A DNA stretch of 64,000 nucleotides from CAZYME01 sp964648115 (GTDB lineage Bacteria > Pseudomonadota > Gammaproteobacteria > Legionellales > Legionellaceae). Position 1 is the stretch's first letter. Every line of letters begins with the position of its first letter. A program made the translations under genes and the position numbers. Shown here in pieces: positions 36,956-45,837 of this stretch. The stretch spans positions 1-64,000 of the forward strand of contig CAZYME010000004.1 of NCBI GenBank assembly GCA_964648115.1. Direction: 5' to 3'. Below the pieces are notes generated by a model. It made no database searches. It had not been told where the DNA came from and was given only the letters and a program-made list of their open reading frames with translations.

Positions 36956-37103
36956 TAATCTGACACAACCACTTATTATTTTTGCTCATTTTATAACCTC
37001 CTAATGGAGGCCATTATCTCTCAAAAACGCACTTTTGAGTGGTCTAAATTTCATGGGTGCATTATACCCTTCAAATTACTGAAAATCTGCTCCACAGGAC
37101 CAA

Positions 37104-38009
37104 CTATAGTGAAAGTGAAGAGCCATCATAATCTTTTTTGGAACATGGTTCTAATGTTTTTAATAATTCAAAATTATTTAAGCTGCTGAACACAATAGAA
37201 TGATTCAATCTAATTAAATCACCTATGAGATTACTATAATAATTCTGTTTTTCCTTATCTGAAAAATTAATAAGGTCATTAGGTATAGTTATTTTATTTT
37301 GATCAATAAAACGCTGTAAGAACATTGAGGATTTTATTGGAAAAATATTTACCTCTATTGGAATCTTTAGACCAGATGCCTTTGCGGCACGTTCAAAATG
37401 GATAAAGGGCGGAAGGTGAAAAATGCTTTGAGTTACTAAATAACTGCAGCCAGCCTCTTGTTTTTTGAGTGCATTTTCAATTTGTGAGCTTACAGAAGGT
37501 GCCTCAGTGTGACCTTCAGGATGGCATGCAGCACCTACAATAAAACCCATGTTTCTTGCAAATCTAACGACGTCTAAAACAGTAGATTGTGATGATAATG
37601 ATGTTGTGCGCGCAACTAGGCTATTACAGACTAGAGCGCTTTTATTATCCGCATATTGGTTTTTATCTCCCCTTATAATAAATACGCGTTTAAATGCATT
37701 TTTATATTTGTTCAGCAATATTTCAATATCGTGCGGATTATATGAGGATACTCCTATGTGAGGAATAACATACTCAGAGGGCATGTGTTTAGCGAGTTCT
37801 AGGGAAAAGGCTTGGGTATTGTATGGATTTTGATGGACAATAGACACATTCATATGCGGTTGTCTGTATTTAGTAACAGCATCTATCAAGCGTGTCCATT
37901 TAGTTGCGTCATTTGGAGGGGTTATTTCTATAGTCCGTATGCCACTTGCGAGAGATCTATGATGTCTTAAACCTAAAGTTAAGATACGTACCGATTTACT
38001 TCTAAACAT
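37104..38009 (-). CDS. Methylenetetrahydrofolate reductase-like (MetF family) protein
   Basis: This 301-residue protein has the core pattern of the MTHFR barrel: TIEITPPNDATKW (strand with the catalytic Glu position), VIPHIGVSSYNPHDIE, the FIIRGDKNQ loop, GAACHPEGHTEAPS and AGCSYLVTQSIF. MetF reduces methylene-THF to methyl-THF with FAD and NADH. The sequence is diverged and somewhat shorter at the end than the housekeeping form, so it may be a paralogue with another one-carbon substrate. It is convergent with the large gene to the left and flanked by a REPIN-like repeat. Confidence 0.78.
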   Translation of the reverse strand: MFRSKSVRILTLGLRHHRSLASGIRTIEITPPNDATKWTRLIDAVTKYRQPHMNVSIVHQNPYNTQAFSLELAKHMPSEYVIPHIGVSSYNPHDIEILLNKYKNAFKRVFIIRGDKNQYADNKSALVCNSLVARTTSLSSQSTVLDVVRFARNMGFIVGAACHPEGHTEAPSVSSQIENALKKQEAGCSYLVTQSIFHLPPFIHFERAAKASGLKIPIEVNIFPIKSSMFLQRFIDQNKITIPNDLINFSDKEKQNYYSNLIGDLIRLNHSIVFSSLNNFELLKTLEPCSKKDYDGSSLSL

Positions 38010-38421
38010 AATATATTTCCAATAAAATCATAAGTACAACTACAAATAAGCAGGCATTTATAATGCCAGAGCTATATTAATTTTGATCAAAAAGATATTT
38101 ATTGTACAATGTATGGCTCACTATAACTAGGGGTTAAACGTTTTGGTTTTATCGCAAGAATCATTGTGAGCTGTTAGGATATGTCCTTTTTATCGAAACA
38201 TACGAATCTGATCTTGCTATCATAAAGTTTACAAAAACCCCATGTATGGACCCCGCCGGTTTTGCAAGAGGAAATTCAAAATTTTTAGCAAGAGAGGTTG
38301 AGATGCAGTCATGTATTCAGTCTTTTAATTGAGCAGCATTTGGGGGGGGCAGGTCTTGGCGCACCAAGACTTGACCCTGAGGGACTGAGGTATCGCTGTG
38401 AAATAATGCAAGGGGGTTTGT
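38010..38421. other. Intergenic region with small inverted repeat
   Basis: No gene is seen. At 38350-38390 there is caggtcttggcgcaccaaga followed by cttgaccctgag, containing a 7-bp hairpin (gtcttgg/ccaagac). The words caggtcttg and gaccctgag recur at 39555 and 43150-43210, so a short repeat family seems to be present in this effector region. Confidence 0.4.
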
Positions 38422-39543
38422 GTGTTAATAAAAGAATTACTCAGAGCCGCAAAGATCATACCTGAACGATACCCGGGGCTTTATCATACTGGGGATGCTG
38501 ATGTATATGAAGCAGCTAATCTCGCTAAGGGATTAGTGCTCATGAAAGAAGCGGGTTTTACACCCGAAGAGCACCTATATTTTTATAACAGTTGTATTAA
38601 AAATGCATTTCATGCTGAAAGGCTCGCTATAGCATTTGATGTCCTGATGAAAGCAGGTTTTACACCAGCAAACCACCCAAATTTTTATAAGGATTTTATT
38701 GAAAAGGCATACTGTGCTGAAAAGCTTGCTACAGAACTTAAGGACCTAGTGGAGGCGGGTTTTACACCTAAAGAGCACCTATATCTTTATTACGGTTGTA
38801 TTGAAAACCCATACTGTGTTGAAGGGCTTGCTACGGCATTTAAGGACCTAGAAAAGGCGGGGTTCCCACCAGCAAAGTGTAGAGACCTTTATATTGGTTG
38901 TATTAAAGGGGCATTCTTTGCTAAAAAGCTTGCTACAGCATTTAAGGACCTAGTGGGGGCGGGTTTTACACTAGAAGAGAACCCAGATCTGTATAAGGGT
39001 TGTATTCAAAACGCATACTATTCTCATACGCTCGCTAATGGATTCCGGATCCTGAAACAGGCGGGTTTTACACCTAAAGAGCACCTACATCTTTATAACG
39101 GTTGTATTCAAAACGCATACTGTGCTGAAGGGCTTGCTACGGCATTTAAGGACCTAGTGGAGGCTGGTTTTCTAATAGTAGAGAGCCCGCATCTTTATAA
39201 GGCTTGTATTGAAAACGCATACGATTCTAAAACACTTGTCGCAGGATTTAAAGTCCTGGTGGAGGCGGATTTTCGACCAGAACAGCTCCCAGCTCTCTAT
39301 CACCTTTGTATTGTAAGAGCATCCAATGCTGAAGAGCTCGCTACGGCATTTAGGGACCTAGCAAGGGGCGGTTTTCCACTAGCACAGTACTCACATCTTT
39401 ATAATAAAGATGCATGGTGTGCTGAAGAGCTTTCTCAAGCCAGGCGTCATCTAGCCATGGGCTTCTTTGCGCACAAAGCGAGTGGGGATGCACGACACCC
39501 TGCGGAAGCTAGCCAACGGCCCACTGAAATATTTCATGCGTAG
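38422..39543 (+). CDS. Tandem 34-residue helical repeat protein, effector-like
   Basis: A 373-residue protein starting with GTG (AGGGGG upstream). After about 45 residues it is built of eight 34-residue units and a shorter ninth. The unit pattern is GFTPxxxxxLYxxCIxxAxx followed by AExLATAFKDLVEA. Gly-Phe at the start, Tyr at 11, Cys-Ile at 14-15, Leu-Ala-Thr at 24-26 and Asp-Leu at 30-31 are well kept, while positions 5-9 vary most. Length and helix-turn-helix pattern suggest a TPR/PPR/TALE-like alpha solenoid. No signal peptide; short polar tail. The ligand (protein or nucleic acid) is unknown. It lies between two REPIN-like repeats. Confidence 0.65.
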   Translation: MLIKELLRAAKIIPERYPGLYHTGDADVYEAANLAKGLVLMKEAGFTPEEHLYFYNSCIKNAFHAERLAIAFDVLMKAGFTPANHPNFYKDFIEKAYCAEKLATELKDLVEAGFTPKEHLYLYYGCIENPYCVEGLATAFKDLEKAGFPPAKCRDLYIGCIKGAFFAKKLATAFKDLVGAGFTLEENPDLYKGCIQNAYYSHTLANGFRILKQAGFTPKEHLHLYNGCIQNAYCAEGLATAFKDLVEAGFLIVESPHLYKACIENAYDSKTLVAGFKVLVEADFRPEQLPALYHLCIVRASNAEELATAFRDLARGGFPLAQYSHLYNKDAWCAEELSQARRHLAMGFFAHKASGDARHPAEASQRPTEIFHA

Positions 39544-39752
39544 GTCCTGGGGGGCAGGTCTTGCCCCTTTGTAATGGTCAAGTAAAATAGGGTGCTTTGT
39601 TAAAGTTTTTTCTTTACACAACTCCTGCCTGCTGACGCATTGTTTCTGCGGTTTGTCTACTACTTGGGCCCGTGCCATCCAGGCGCTCTTACTCAAGCGG
39701 TTTTGCAGTAAATTTTTCGCTCAAAAGCCATGGGTGTTTTATACCCTAATCT

Positions 39753-39838
39753 AGCAAGTAGGTTGGGTCGAGACCCAACATGAGATTAAATTGAAAGGAA
39801 ATATCTAATGTCGGGTCTTGACCCGACCTACGCTTGCT
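39753..39838. repeat. REPIN-like repeat, copy B
   Basis: An 86-bp copy of the family, starting agcaagtaggttgggtcgag and ending cctacgcttgct, differing from copies A and C by a few substitutions and one missing base. It sits between convergent genes in the gene-free stretch 39544-39870, where no other feature is seen except a short caggtcttgcccc word at 39555. Confidence 0.85.
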
Positions 39839-39870
39839 AAAAACGGATAATTTTGGTGCTTTGAACCTAA

Positions 39871-40752
39871 CTACATTTTCATATTTTGGGAAGTAGGCAT
39901 TTCAACAAAATTTCCCAGTACTTCTGCGTCAAACACTTGTTTTTTAAACGCTCCATTTTTGAGAAGAACCTCAAAATTCAATAATATTGCTTGTTTTCGC
40001 TCTGGTGCATTGAGCATTGCATCCAATTTCAGCCCTTGCGGTCTACCCTGATTTTTGTATCCTTTATCGATTAACTCTAAAGCGATTAATATACTTTTTT
40101 CATCAATTTCAAAGTGCGAAGCATTAATGATAGCTTCAGTCAGATTTAGAATTAGGTTTAGTATTGGCCCTATTTGAGGAGCCATTGTAAAAATATTACC
40201 ATCGTAAGTAAAATCTGGCTCAACAATATTGTTAGTATTATTAAAAGTAGAATTTAAAAAATTAATTGCATCACGGATATCTTGTTGGGGACTTTTGCAC
40301 TGAAGGTCACCCTCTATTGGGTCTAACTTTATGGTTCCATCTTTCTGAATAACTACAGTTCCGTTTTTAGAGTTAAAACGTTGCTTGATATGTTTTGCCC
40401 ATTTAAGGCCACGAAGAAACGCTATAATTTCTGCTTCCGTATCCGCCAGGTTTGAGGAAGTTGCTCCCAACCTTTCTTGTAACTCTTTTGAGCACTTATC
40501 TACTGCTGCTTGATTCTTAACCAGTGTGATTTCAAAAGGTTCGCCCACCCAATTGGCCTCAGTTTCAATTGATTTTGGATTTGTCATTGTAGTATGGTGA
40601 GTTAATGAAATTCTATTACTCTTTTTTCCTATGATGATAACTGCAACACAAGTTTTTAGGTCAGTGGTTCCTAACCCTAAAACCGCGTCTGATGTAACAG
40701 CCGGATCAATCCGTACCTTTTGATTCACACCTGCAAAAACGAAACGTGGCAT
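39871..40752 (-). CDS. Putative deamidase/amidohydrolase with NTAN1/CheD-like motif
   Basis: A 293-residue protein. The N-terminal region VLGLGTTDLKTCVAVII followed by ISLTHHT resembles the active site of N-terminal asparagine amidohydrolases (NTAN1) and of CheD deamidases, with C35 and H52 seventeen residues apart as in CheD (C27, H44 in the T. maritima protein) and several Thr before the Cys. A middle part has a VVIQKDGTIKLDP strand; the C-terminal half is helical. If correct, it would deamidate a Gln or N-terminal Asn of a target protein. The rest of the sequence is not recognised; the call rests on a short motif. Confidence 0.5.
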   Translation of the reverse strand: MPRFVFAGVNQKVRIDPAVTSDAVLGLGTTDLKTCVAVIIIGKKSNRISLTHHTTMTNPKSIETEANWVGEPFEITLVKNQAAVDKCSKELQERLGATSSNLADTEAEIIAFLRGLKWAKHIKQRFNSKNGTVVIQKDGTIKLDPIEGDLQCKSPQQDIRDAINFLNSTFNNTNNIVEPDFTYDGNIFTMAPQIGPILNLILNLTEAIINASHFEIDEKSILIALELIDKGYKNQGRPQGLKLDAMLNAPERKQAILLNFEVLLKNGAFKKQVFDAEVLGNFVEMPTSQNMKM

Positions 40753-40861
40753 TTCTAACTCCCCTGATTCTTTGATCGTATATTGTTTGTTATGATCATT
40801 TTACAACAATATTGTTCTTATTAATAGCAATATTGGTATTCGCTCAGTGTGGTAATATATT

Positions 40862-40905
40862 TTTTAACTTTGCTGAAGGTGGTTCAATGAGTAAAATAAG
40901 AACTT
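40862..40905 (+). repeat. Scrap matching the leader of the VanX-like gene
   Basis: The run aactttgctgaaggtggttc followed by aatgagtaaaataaga repeats, with few changes, the ribosome site and first codons of the dipeptidase gene at 16900-16935. The frame stops after MSKIRT. It is probably a truncated duplicate of that gene start. The remaining part of 40753-41105 is the divergent promoter region and shows nothing else. Confidence 0.55.
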
Positions 40906-41105
40906 AGGGGGCAAGTCTATTTATAAACTTAGAGGAACTTAGGCTAGAGTAAGAAGCGGGCTTACGCCTACCCCTTACTCTACCCTAATCTTCTAATCTT
41001 TAAAAAATCAAGATCATTGGAAATCACAATCATCCCCTCATTGCCTCATTGTCATATTGCCATGTATGATGTCTGCAAAATTGGAACCAGTCACAAGGAG
41101 GTGGT

Positions 41106-41873
41106 GTGAAATATAACAAAGTGATAATTATATTATCATATATGATATCGCCTCTAGCCTGCTTTGCCCAAGCAGTTTCCCCCAACGTTTTAGATGACGT
41201 ATTAACCCGGCTTCCCCCCTATATTGTGACACTGAGCGTGGGTCCGACGTTTGCGGGAAATGGCGAGACGCAAACCTTTTATCTAGTCCCTTTTATCAAA
41301 AAAACCTATGCAGCGGACAAGAAGATAAATGTATTGTTTGATGGTGAATTATTTTTTGGGGTTGTGCGCGAACTTACCCCGAGCCTTCAAGGCGAGCTAG
41401 GGTTGGAGTTGGGTGTAACGAGCGATGCGAATTTATCAGGAGACATATGGGATTTTGCGAATGCGCGTTTCAATAATTCAAGTTACACCTACAAGATACA
41501 ACATACGCATCTCGCTGTGAAGGGCAAGATTGTAGGGGAAATAGGTTATCCATACAAGCCTTATGTGCACGGCAGCCTTGGAGTTGGATTTAACCAAGCC
41601 TATGATTTTAAAATATCGCCTTCTATTTTTGCAGAGGTAATTCCCCCTAATTTCACATCGACGCTCACGACTGCTTTTACGTACACGGTGGGGTTTGGTG
41701 TGCAGCGAGCCATCAATGAGCATTGGACGGCCGGGGTGGGCTATGAATTTTCTGACTGGGGAAAAAGCCAGTTAGGTCGGTCTGCGGGGCAAACGTTAGG
41801 CAAGGGTATAGCGCTTAACCATTTTTATACCAACGGGATTCAACTAACTATTAGTTACCACGGACAAGGATAG
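41106..41873 (+). CDS. Outer-membrane beta-barrel protein
   Basis: This 255-residue protein starts with GTG after AAGGAGG and has a signal peptide (cleavage after CFA). The mature part shows alternating strands with glycine and aromatic residues (VNVLFDGELFFGVV-like segments, YKPYVHGSLGVGFN, TYTVGFGVQRAINEHWTAGVGYEFSDWG) and ends IQLTISYHGQG. It fits small OmpA/OmpW-type barrels. The next gene starts 4 bases after the stop, so the two surface proteins are one operon. Function unknown. Confidence 0.8.
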   Translation: MKYNKVIIILSYMISPLACFAQAVSPNVLDDVLTRLPPYIVTLSVGPTFAGNGETQTFYLVPFIKKTYAADKKINVLFDGELFFGVVRELTPSLQGELGLELGVTSDANLSGDIWDFANARFNNSSYTYKIQHTHLAVKGKIVGEIGYPYKPYVHGSLGVGFNQAYDFKISPSIFAEVIPPNFTSTLTTAFTYTVGFGVQRAINEHWTAGVGYEFSDWGKSQLGRSAGQTLGKGIALNHFYTNGIQLTISYHGQG

Positions 41874-41877
41874 CGGC

Positions 41878-42777
41878 ATGAACAGCCTCAACAGAGCTGT
41901 ATTGTTTTTATTGAGCACGATTTTTTTATTGGCGAGTCCGGTTTCCTGGCCTAGTGGGGTTCCGTTCACTATTGTTCCGATATCGAGGACGACGATTACG
42001 TTGCCATCCAATGTAACGGCAACGGTAAGCTATACAGTGACCAATAGCTCTGGTGGGCAGGTGACGCTCATGATGCAGGGCATTAGCGGTGTAACTCAAA
42101 CGACAACGGGGGCTGGTGTTTGCAGCAACCCATTTACCTTAAATGATGGGGCATCGTGCAGATTAGCCTTGGTTATAACGGGCAGCACGTTATCCCAAGC
42201 AGGCATCAGTGATGGCCCGGTTGTTTGTCAGCAGGGGCCTGATGGGCAACCAAGCAAATTTATGTGTAATAGGCCGGCCAACCAAGCGGCCTGCTTGAAC
42301 ATTACACCAGCATCAGCGGCTACTCTTGGTCAGTCATTGGGTGGCGGCACGGTTGCGTGCCTTGGCGGGGCGCCTTATTTAAATTTGATTGCGGCGACAA
42401 CTGATAATAGTGCTGGAATTTTGTGGGGGAGAGTGGGGCTAGCGACGAATCCACCCGCAACGTCAGCAGATGATGGCGCTACGAATACTGCATACATTGT
42501 CGGAACTGCTGGAGAAGATGTCCCTAATGGAGCAACCACATGTAGCAGCTACAATGCTGGTGGCTATACTGATTGGTTCCTGCCAGCCGCAACCCAGCTT
42601 GCCTGTCTTTGTGCCAATCAACTTGTGGTGGGCGGATTCGCAGCGGGGCAGTACTGGAGTTCTACCGAGTTTGATGCTGACCTCGCGCTGTTCGTGGAGT
42701 TCGGTGGCTGCGATCGGTTTGGCGAATTCAAGGACAACCTCTTGGCAGTTAGGTGTGTTCGGACATTATCTCTTTGA
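41878..42777 (+). CDS. Exported DUF1566-type surface protein
   Basis: This 299-residue protein has a signal peptide (about 28 residues), a Thr/Ser/Val-rich Ig-like region (about 35-125, with TATVSYTVTNSSGGQVTL), and a C-terminal domain (about 140-299) with GGYTDWFLPAATQLACL, GQYWSSTE and a final AVRCVRTL strand. That set is the mark of DUF1566/fibrobacter-type lectin-like domains, which in Legionella occur in several surface proteins and at the end of the collagen-like adhesin Lcl. It follows the barrel gene by 4 bases, so secretion to the cell surface is plausible. Confidence 0.8.
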   Translation: MNSLNRAVLFLLSTIFLLASPVSWPSGVPFTIVPISRTTITLPSNVTATVSYTVTNSSGGQVTLMMQGISGVTQTTTGAGVCSNPFTLNDGASCRLALVITGSTLSQAGISDGPVVCQQGPDGQPSKFMCNRPANQAACLNITPASAATLGQSLGGGTVACLGGAPYLNLIAATTDNSAGILWGRVGLATNPPATSADDGATNTAYIVGTAGEDVPNGATTCSSYNAGGYTDWFLPAATQLACLCANQLVVGGFAAGQYWSSTEFDADLALFVEFGGCDRFGEFKDNLLAVRCVRTLSL

Positions 42778-43433
42778 CCCTCAACCCCTTTTATTTTTGA
42801 CCCTTCGGTATAATCACGAGACATGGTCCTTAGAGAAGTTCGTGAAATAGAATTGGAAACAGTGGCAGTCCCAGTTTTTCCTCTACACAGTCCAGCCTAC
42901 GCTTGCCAAGTTGGGTATGATATATCCAATAACATCTATATAATCCACAGATCTTAAGTTTAAGTTGAAGAAGAAAATAGGGCATGTTTACAATGTTATC
43001 TATTTTCTTAGACAAGGCTTCATCTACTTTCAAGGCATCTTAAAGGGAGGGTATCAAAATTAAATGGCACTATAAATAGACTTGACCCCTAAGTTTTGAC
43101 CCTAAGTTTAGTTGAATTAGCACACATTTGGGGTCACACACATTTGGGGTCAGGTCTTGCCCTTTGCCTTATTAAAATATGAAGGCAAAGGGCAAGACCT
43201 GACCCTGAGGTATGTTTCTGCAGTATTCTATAACCCCCCCCATCAGCGTCCTTTTTCACTAAATGAAGGTGGGCCGATGACCTTGTCGGTCCACTAACGC
43301 AAAGCTAAAAATCATGTCAGTAAAATACCACGTTCTTGCTTTGGTTAGACAATTGATTTTATTGTTGAAATTTTTCGCTCTTTGTTTTAAAATCGACAGT
43401 TTAATAACTGCTTTTTTATTATGAGGTCAAGAT
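42778..43433. other. Long intergenic region with repeats
   Basis: No gene is seen. The stretch has a tandem pair of cacacatttggggtca (near 43122-43151), gaccctaagttt words and the 24-bp hairpin listed next. A single cctacgcttgcca word at about 42897 equals one end of the REPIN-like family. Confidence 0.45.
43147..43205. repeat. Perfect 24-bp inverted repeat
   Basis: Arms gggtcaggtcttgcccttt plus gcctt (43147-43170) and the exact reverse complement (43182-43205) flank an 11-base AT-rich loop. A strong hairpin on either strand. It may be a terminator-like structure or a solo inverted repeat of the caggtcttg word family. Confidence 0.75.
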
Positions 43434-45827
43434 ATGTATATTAGAGGAGCTACAGGAGCTACAGGAGCTACAGGAGCTACAGGAGCTACAGGAGCTACAN
43501 NNNNNNNNNNNNNNNNNNNNNNNNNNNNNNNNNNNNNNNNNNNNNNNNNNNNNNNNNNNNNNNNNNNNNNNNNNNNNNNNNNNNNNNNNNNNNNNNNNNC
43601 TACAGGAGCTACAGGAGCTACAGGAGCTACAGGAGCTACAGGAGCTACAGGAGCTACAGGAGCCGTCGCGCAACGTGAAATTGCGCTCCAAGCGAATAAA
43701 CGTAATCAAGAGCATGTTGTTGAGCTACAACGATTTGCACCATCTAATGCTAGCGATATAGTTGAAGTCAAACCCGTTATCGGTGGAGAGGCGGAGAACC
43801 AACTTTCAGCACCACTTGCCATCGGCCCCACTGTAAATTTTCATTTGCATGACCTCTATAATCCGACCCTACGTTGTTCTATCAAAGATGTGATTGATAC
43901 TTTTTGTAGAGAACATTGGATCGGGGGCACACCTAAAAATCCCGTTCCTTTAACGCCCGTCGTCGCTGCCCTTGCGGGAGAATATTCTGCCGAGGGTGTT
44001 GGATCTAACGGTATTACATCAACTGAATTTGTACCCGTGGTTTGTAATGCTGGAGATAAAGAGACGCTTGCGCTTGTATTCTCTTTCGATTTAATTCATG
44101 GAAAATGGAGCGTCGATAATATTATGCTGCCTCCAAATTCTAAAATGACATGCCCGGCCCCTGTAGCAGAAAATGTGCAATCTAATCACCGTCTGATAGT
44201 TGTTGTCCGCTATATGTACATACCACAAATATATGATGTAGGCCAACCTGGTGAATATTCTCGTCGTGCTGCTTCGAAATGGCTCGAAACAACAAGAGAA
44301 GAGGTAATTACCAAATCTACGAAACCTAGTGGACACGGCTCTGCTTCTCTAAGTGCGGGAGATAAACAAGCGCCACATAGCCCCCCCTCAAACGTTCAAA
44401 AAGGTTATTTATTCCCTTTCCCTAAGATAACACTGGTAGACCATCATTTGAGTGGCAGAGTAAATAATGTTGAGGCTTTTTATATTGCAGGAGAGGTGGT
44501 GGATAATGAATATATACCGTCGCCTCAAACATCCGATGATTTGTATACTTTAATGCTGGAAAGAGCCAATAGACTTCTTGCTCCATTCCTAAATAGAAGT
44601 GAATCGGGTTCATCCCTACAGGCAGAGGCACCTCCAAGCGAAGCCCACCCTCTACAAGATGTTCTTGACCCTTCGGCATTTTTTGGAGAGCTCGAGGCTA
44701 TATCGCGACTCAATGGTATTGAAATGGGTCGAACCGATTTGCTTGAGCACGCTATAATTAAAATGGGCGATATTATAGAAGAGCCTCAAGGTTCTAGTTA
44801 TTATCCAAGCTATCGAGGTAATAGTATAGGCGTGAAAGCTGGCCTTTCGGATACGAATATTAGGATGCTCGTTAAAAACTTGAAAAGAAAATATGGTCCC
44901 GGTTTCTGCGAACTTGTCTCCCAAGTAGATGAAACTGGGGGCCCTTTCACTTATATTATTGTTATTCCTTATTCTCAATTAGAGAGGCAAGTAAACGAAT
45001 TTAAGCAAAATATATCAAAAATTTTATCAGATTCACGTAATGTCGAGGTTTATCAACTCCGGACAAAGGATGCGAACGGCCACCCAACTAAAGTTAACCT
45101 TCAGAAATATAGAGATAACTTGGGGAATAAAATAAAAAGCACTAAATTATCATATTTAGGAATCAATGGGTGGGCAGAAATTTTGTTTCTCAGGATGGCG
45201 GGCTGTAAAGAGATACCTGAAACTGCTTCTTCAACCCAACCGACTGGATATTTTAGTTCAATCCAAGATGTGATATTCCGTTTTAGTTTAACTGAAGAGG
45301 TTGCAAAACAAGTTGTGGAAGCAATCAATACAAGATTTGCTAAATTTAAAACACCTGTCGCTTCATTTGTACAACATAGTTATGGAATATCTGAAATTCA
45401 AGTAGACGGAAGGTTCTTGATTTCAGGAGAGTACCAAGAATTAATCAGCGATATGCTAGATAGCGTTATAAAAAATGAACCTTACTTGGTAGACTTTTGG
45501 ATTGCGAAATCGCATGGAAACTCTCCAGGGAAATCTATAGAGGCTCTTGGAGTAATTCGCAGTCGATGTAAAACCCCCCCTGGTGATGAGGTACCCTATA
45601 CAGATAGATCACAAGCAAAAGCCCAACTGCAAACTGCTTTGGGGGAGCTTCAAGCCATATTAAGAGATCAAGGCGCATCAGCGGAAGATCGATTTAGGGT
45701 AAGCTGCCGTGCAGCAAGGAGCGCGGGTAAATTTAAATCCCTTTTAAACGATAGTCAATTAGTTGCGTTTGAGAATGATCCGGAAGCACAATTAAATGCG
45801 ATCCGAAGGCAGTTTAGAACCACATAG
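43434..45827 (+). CDS. Collagen-like (Gly-Ala-Thr) repeat protein with large C-terminal region
   Basis: The gene begins MYIR and enters a Gly-Ala-Thr tract made of perfect 9-base units (ggagctaca), interrupted by the assembly gap. After the tract comes a ~710-residue region (from about 43667) that I do not recognise, with mixed alpha/beta sequence, a proline-rich patch near 44370 and a helical C-terminus (with AQLQTALGELQAILRDQGA). There is no signal peptide, unlike the Legionella adhesin Lcl, so this may be a cytoplasmic or type IV-secreted collagen-like protein. Collagen helices need Gly every third residue, which this has; the third-position Thr could be glycosylated. Real length unknown because of the gap. 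Confidence 0.7.
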   Translation: MYIRGATGATGATGATGATGATXXXXXXXXXXXXXXXXXXXXXXXXXXXXXXXXXXTGATGATGATGATGATGATGAVAQREIALQANKRNQEHVVELQRFAPSNASDIVEVKPVIGGEAENQLSAPLAIGPTVNFHLHDLYNPTLRCSIKDVIDTFCREHWIGGTPKNPVPLTPVVAALAGEYSAEGVGSNGITSTEFVPVVCNAGDKETLALVFSFDLIHGKWSVDNIMLPPNSKMTCPAPVAENVQSNHRLIVVVRYMYIPQIYDVGQPGEYSRRAASKWLETTREEVITKSTKPSGHGSASLSAGDKQAPHSPPSNVQKGYLFPFPKITLVDHHLSGRVNNVEAFYIAGEVVDNEYIPSPQTSDDLYTLMLERANRLLAPFLNRSESGSSLQAEAPPSEAHPLQDVLDPSAFFGELEAISRLNGIEMGRTDLLEHAIIKMGDIIEEPQGSSYYPSYRGNSIGVKAGLSDTNIRMLVKNLKRKYGPGFCELVSQVDETGGPFTYIIVIPYSQLERQVNEFKQNISKILSDSRNVEVYQLRTKDANGHPTKVNLQKYRDNLGNKIKSTKLSYLGINGWAEILFLRMAGCKEIPETASSTQPTGYFSSIQDVIFRFSLTEEVAKQVVEAINTRFAKFKTPVASFVQHSYGISEIQVDGRFLISGEYQELISDMLDSVIKNEPYLVDFWIAKSHGNSPGKSIEALGVIRSRCKTPPGDEVPYTDRSQAKAQLQTALGELQAILRDQGASAEDRFRVSCRAARSAGKFKSLLNDSQLVAFENDPEAQLNAIRRQFRTT
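43500..43599. other. 100-N assembly gap inside the repeat tract
   Basis: Exactly 100 N, a usual placeholder for a gap of unknown size. A perfect 9-base repeat would need a gap length equal to 4 modulo 9 to keep phase, and 100 is 1 modulo 9, so the real number of repeat units is not known. The reading frame happens to be kept. Confidence 0.95.
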
Positions 45828-45837
45828 TAAATAATCC

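Noticed and set aside
37004..37189. Small plus-strand gene after the REPIN-like copy A
   Set aside because: No ribosome site, and it overlaps the end of the MetF-like gene.
38422..39543. True TALE-like DNA-binding protein
   Set aside because: Unit length and GFTPE start are suggestive, but no hypervariable di-residue at positions 12-13 and no GG-KQALE core, so I do not claim it.
42470..42850. Open frame overlapping the DUF1566 gene
   Set aside because: Shadow frame of the recognised gene.
43434..43670. CRISPR array or simple satellite
   Set aside because: The units are 9 bases with no spacers and are in frame as Gly-Ala-Thr, so this is coding repeat.
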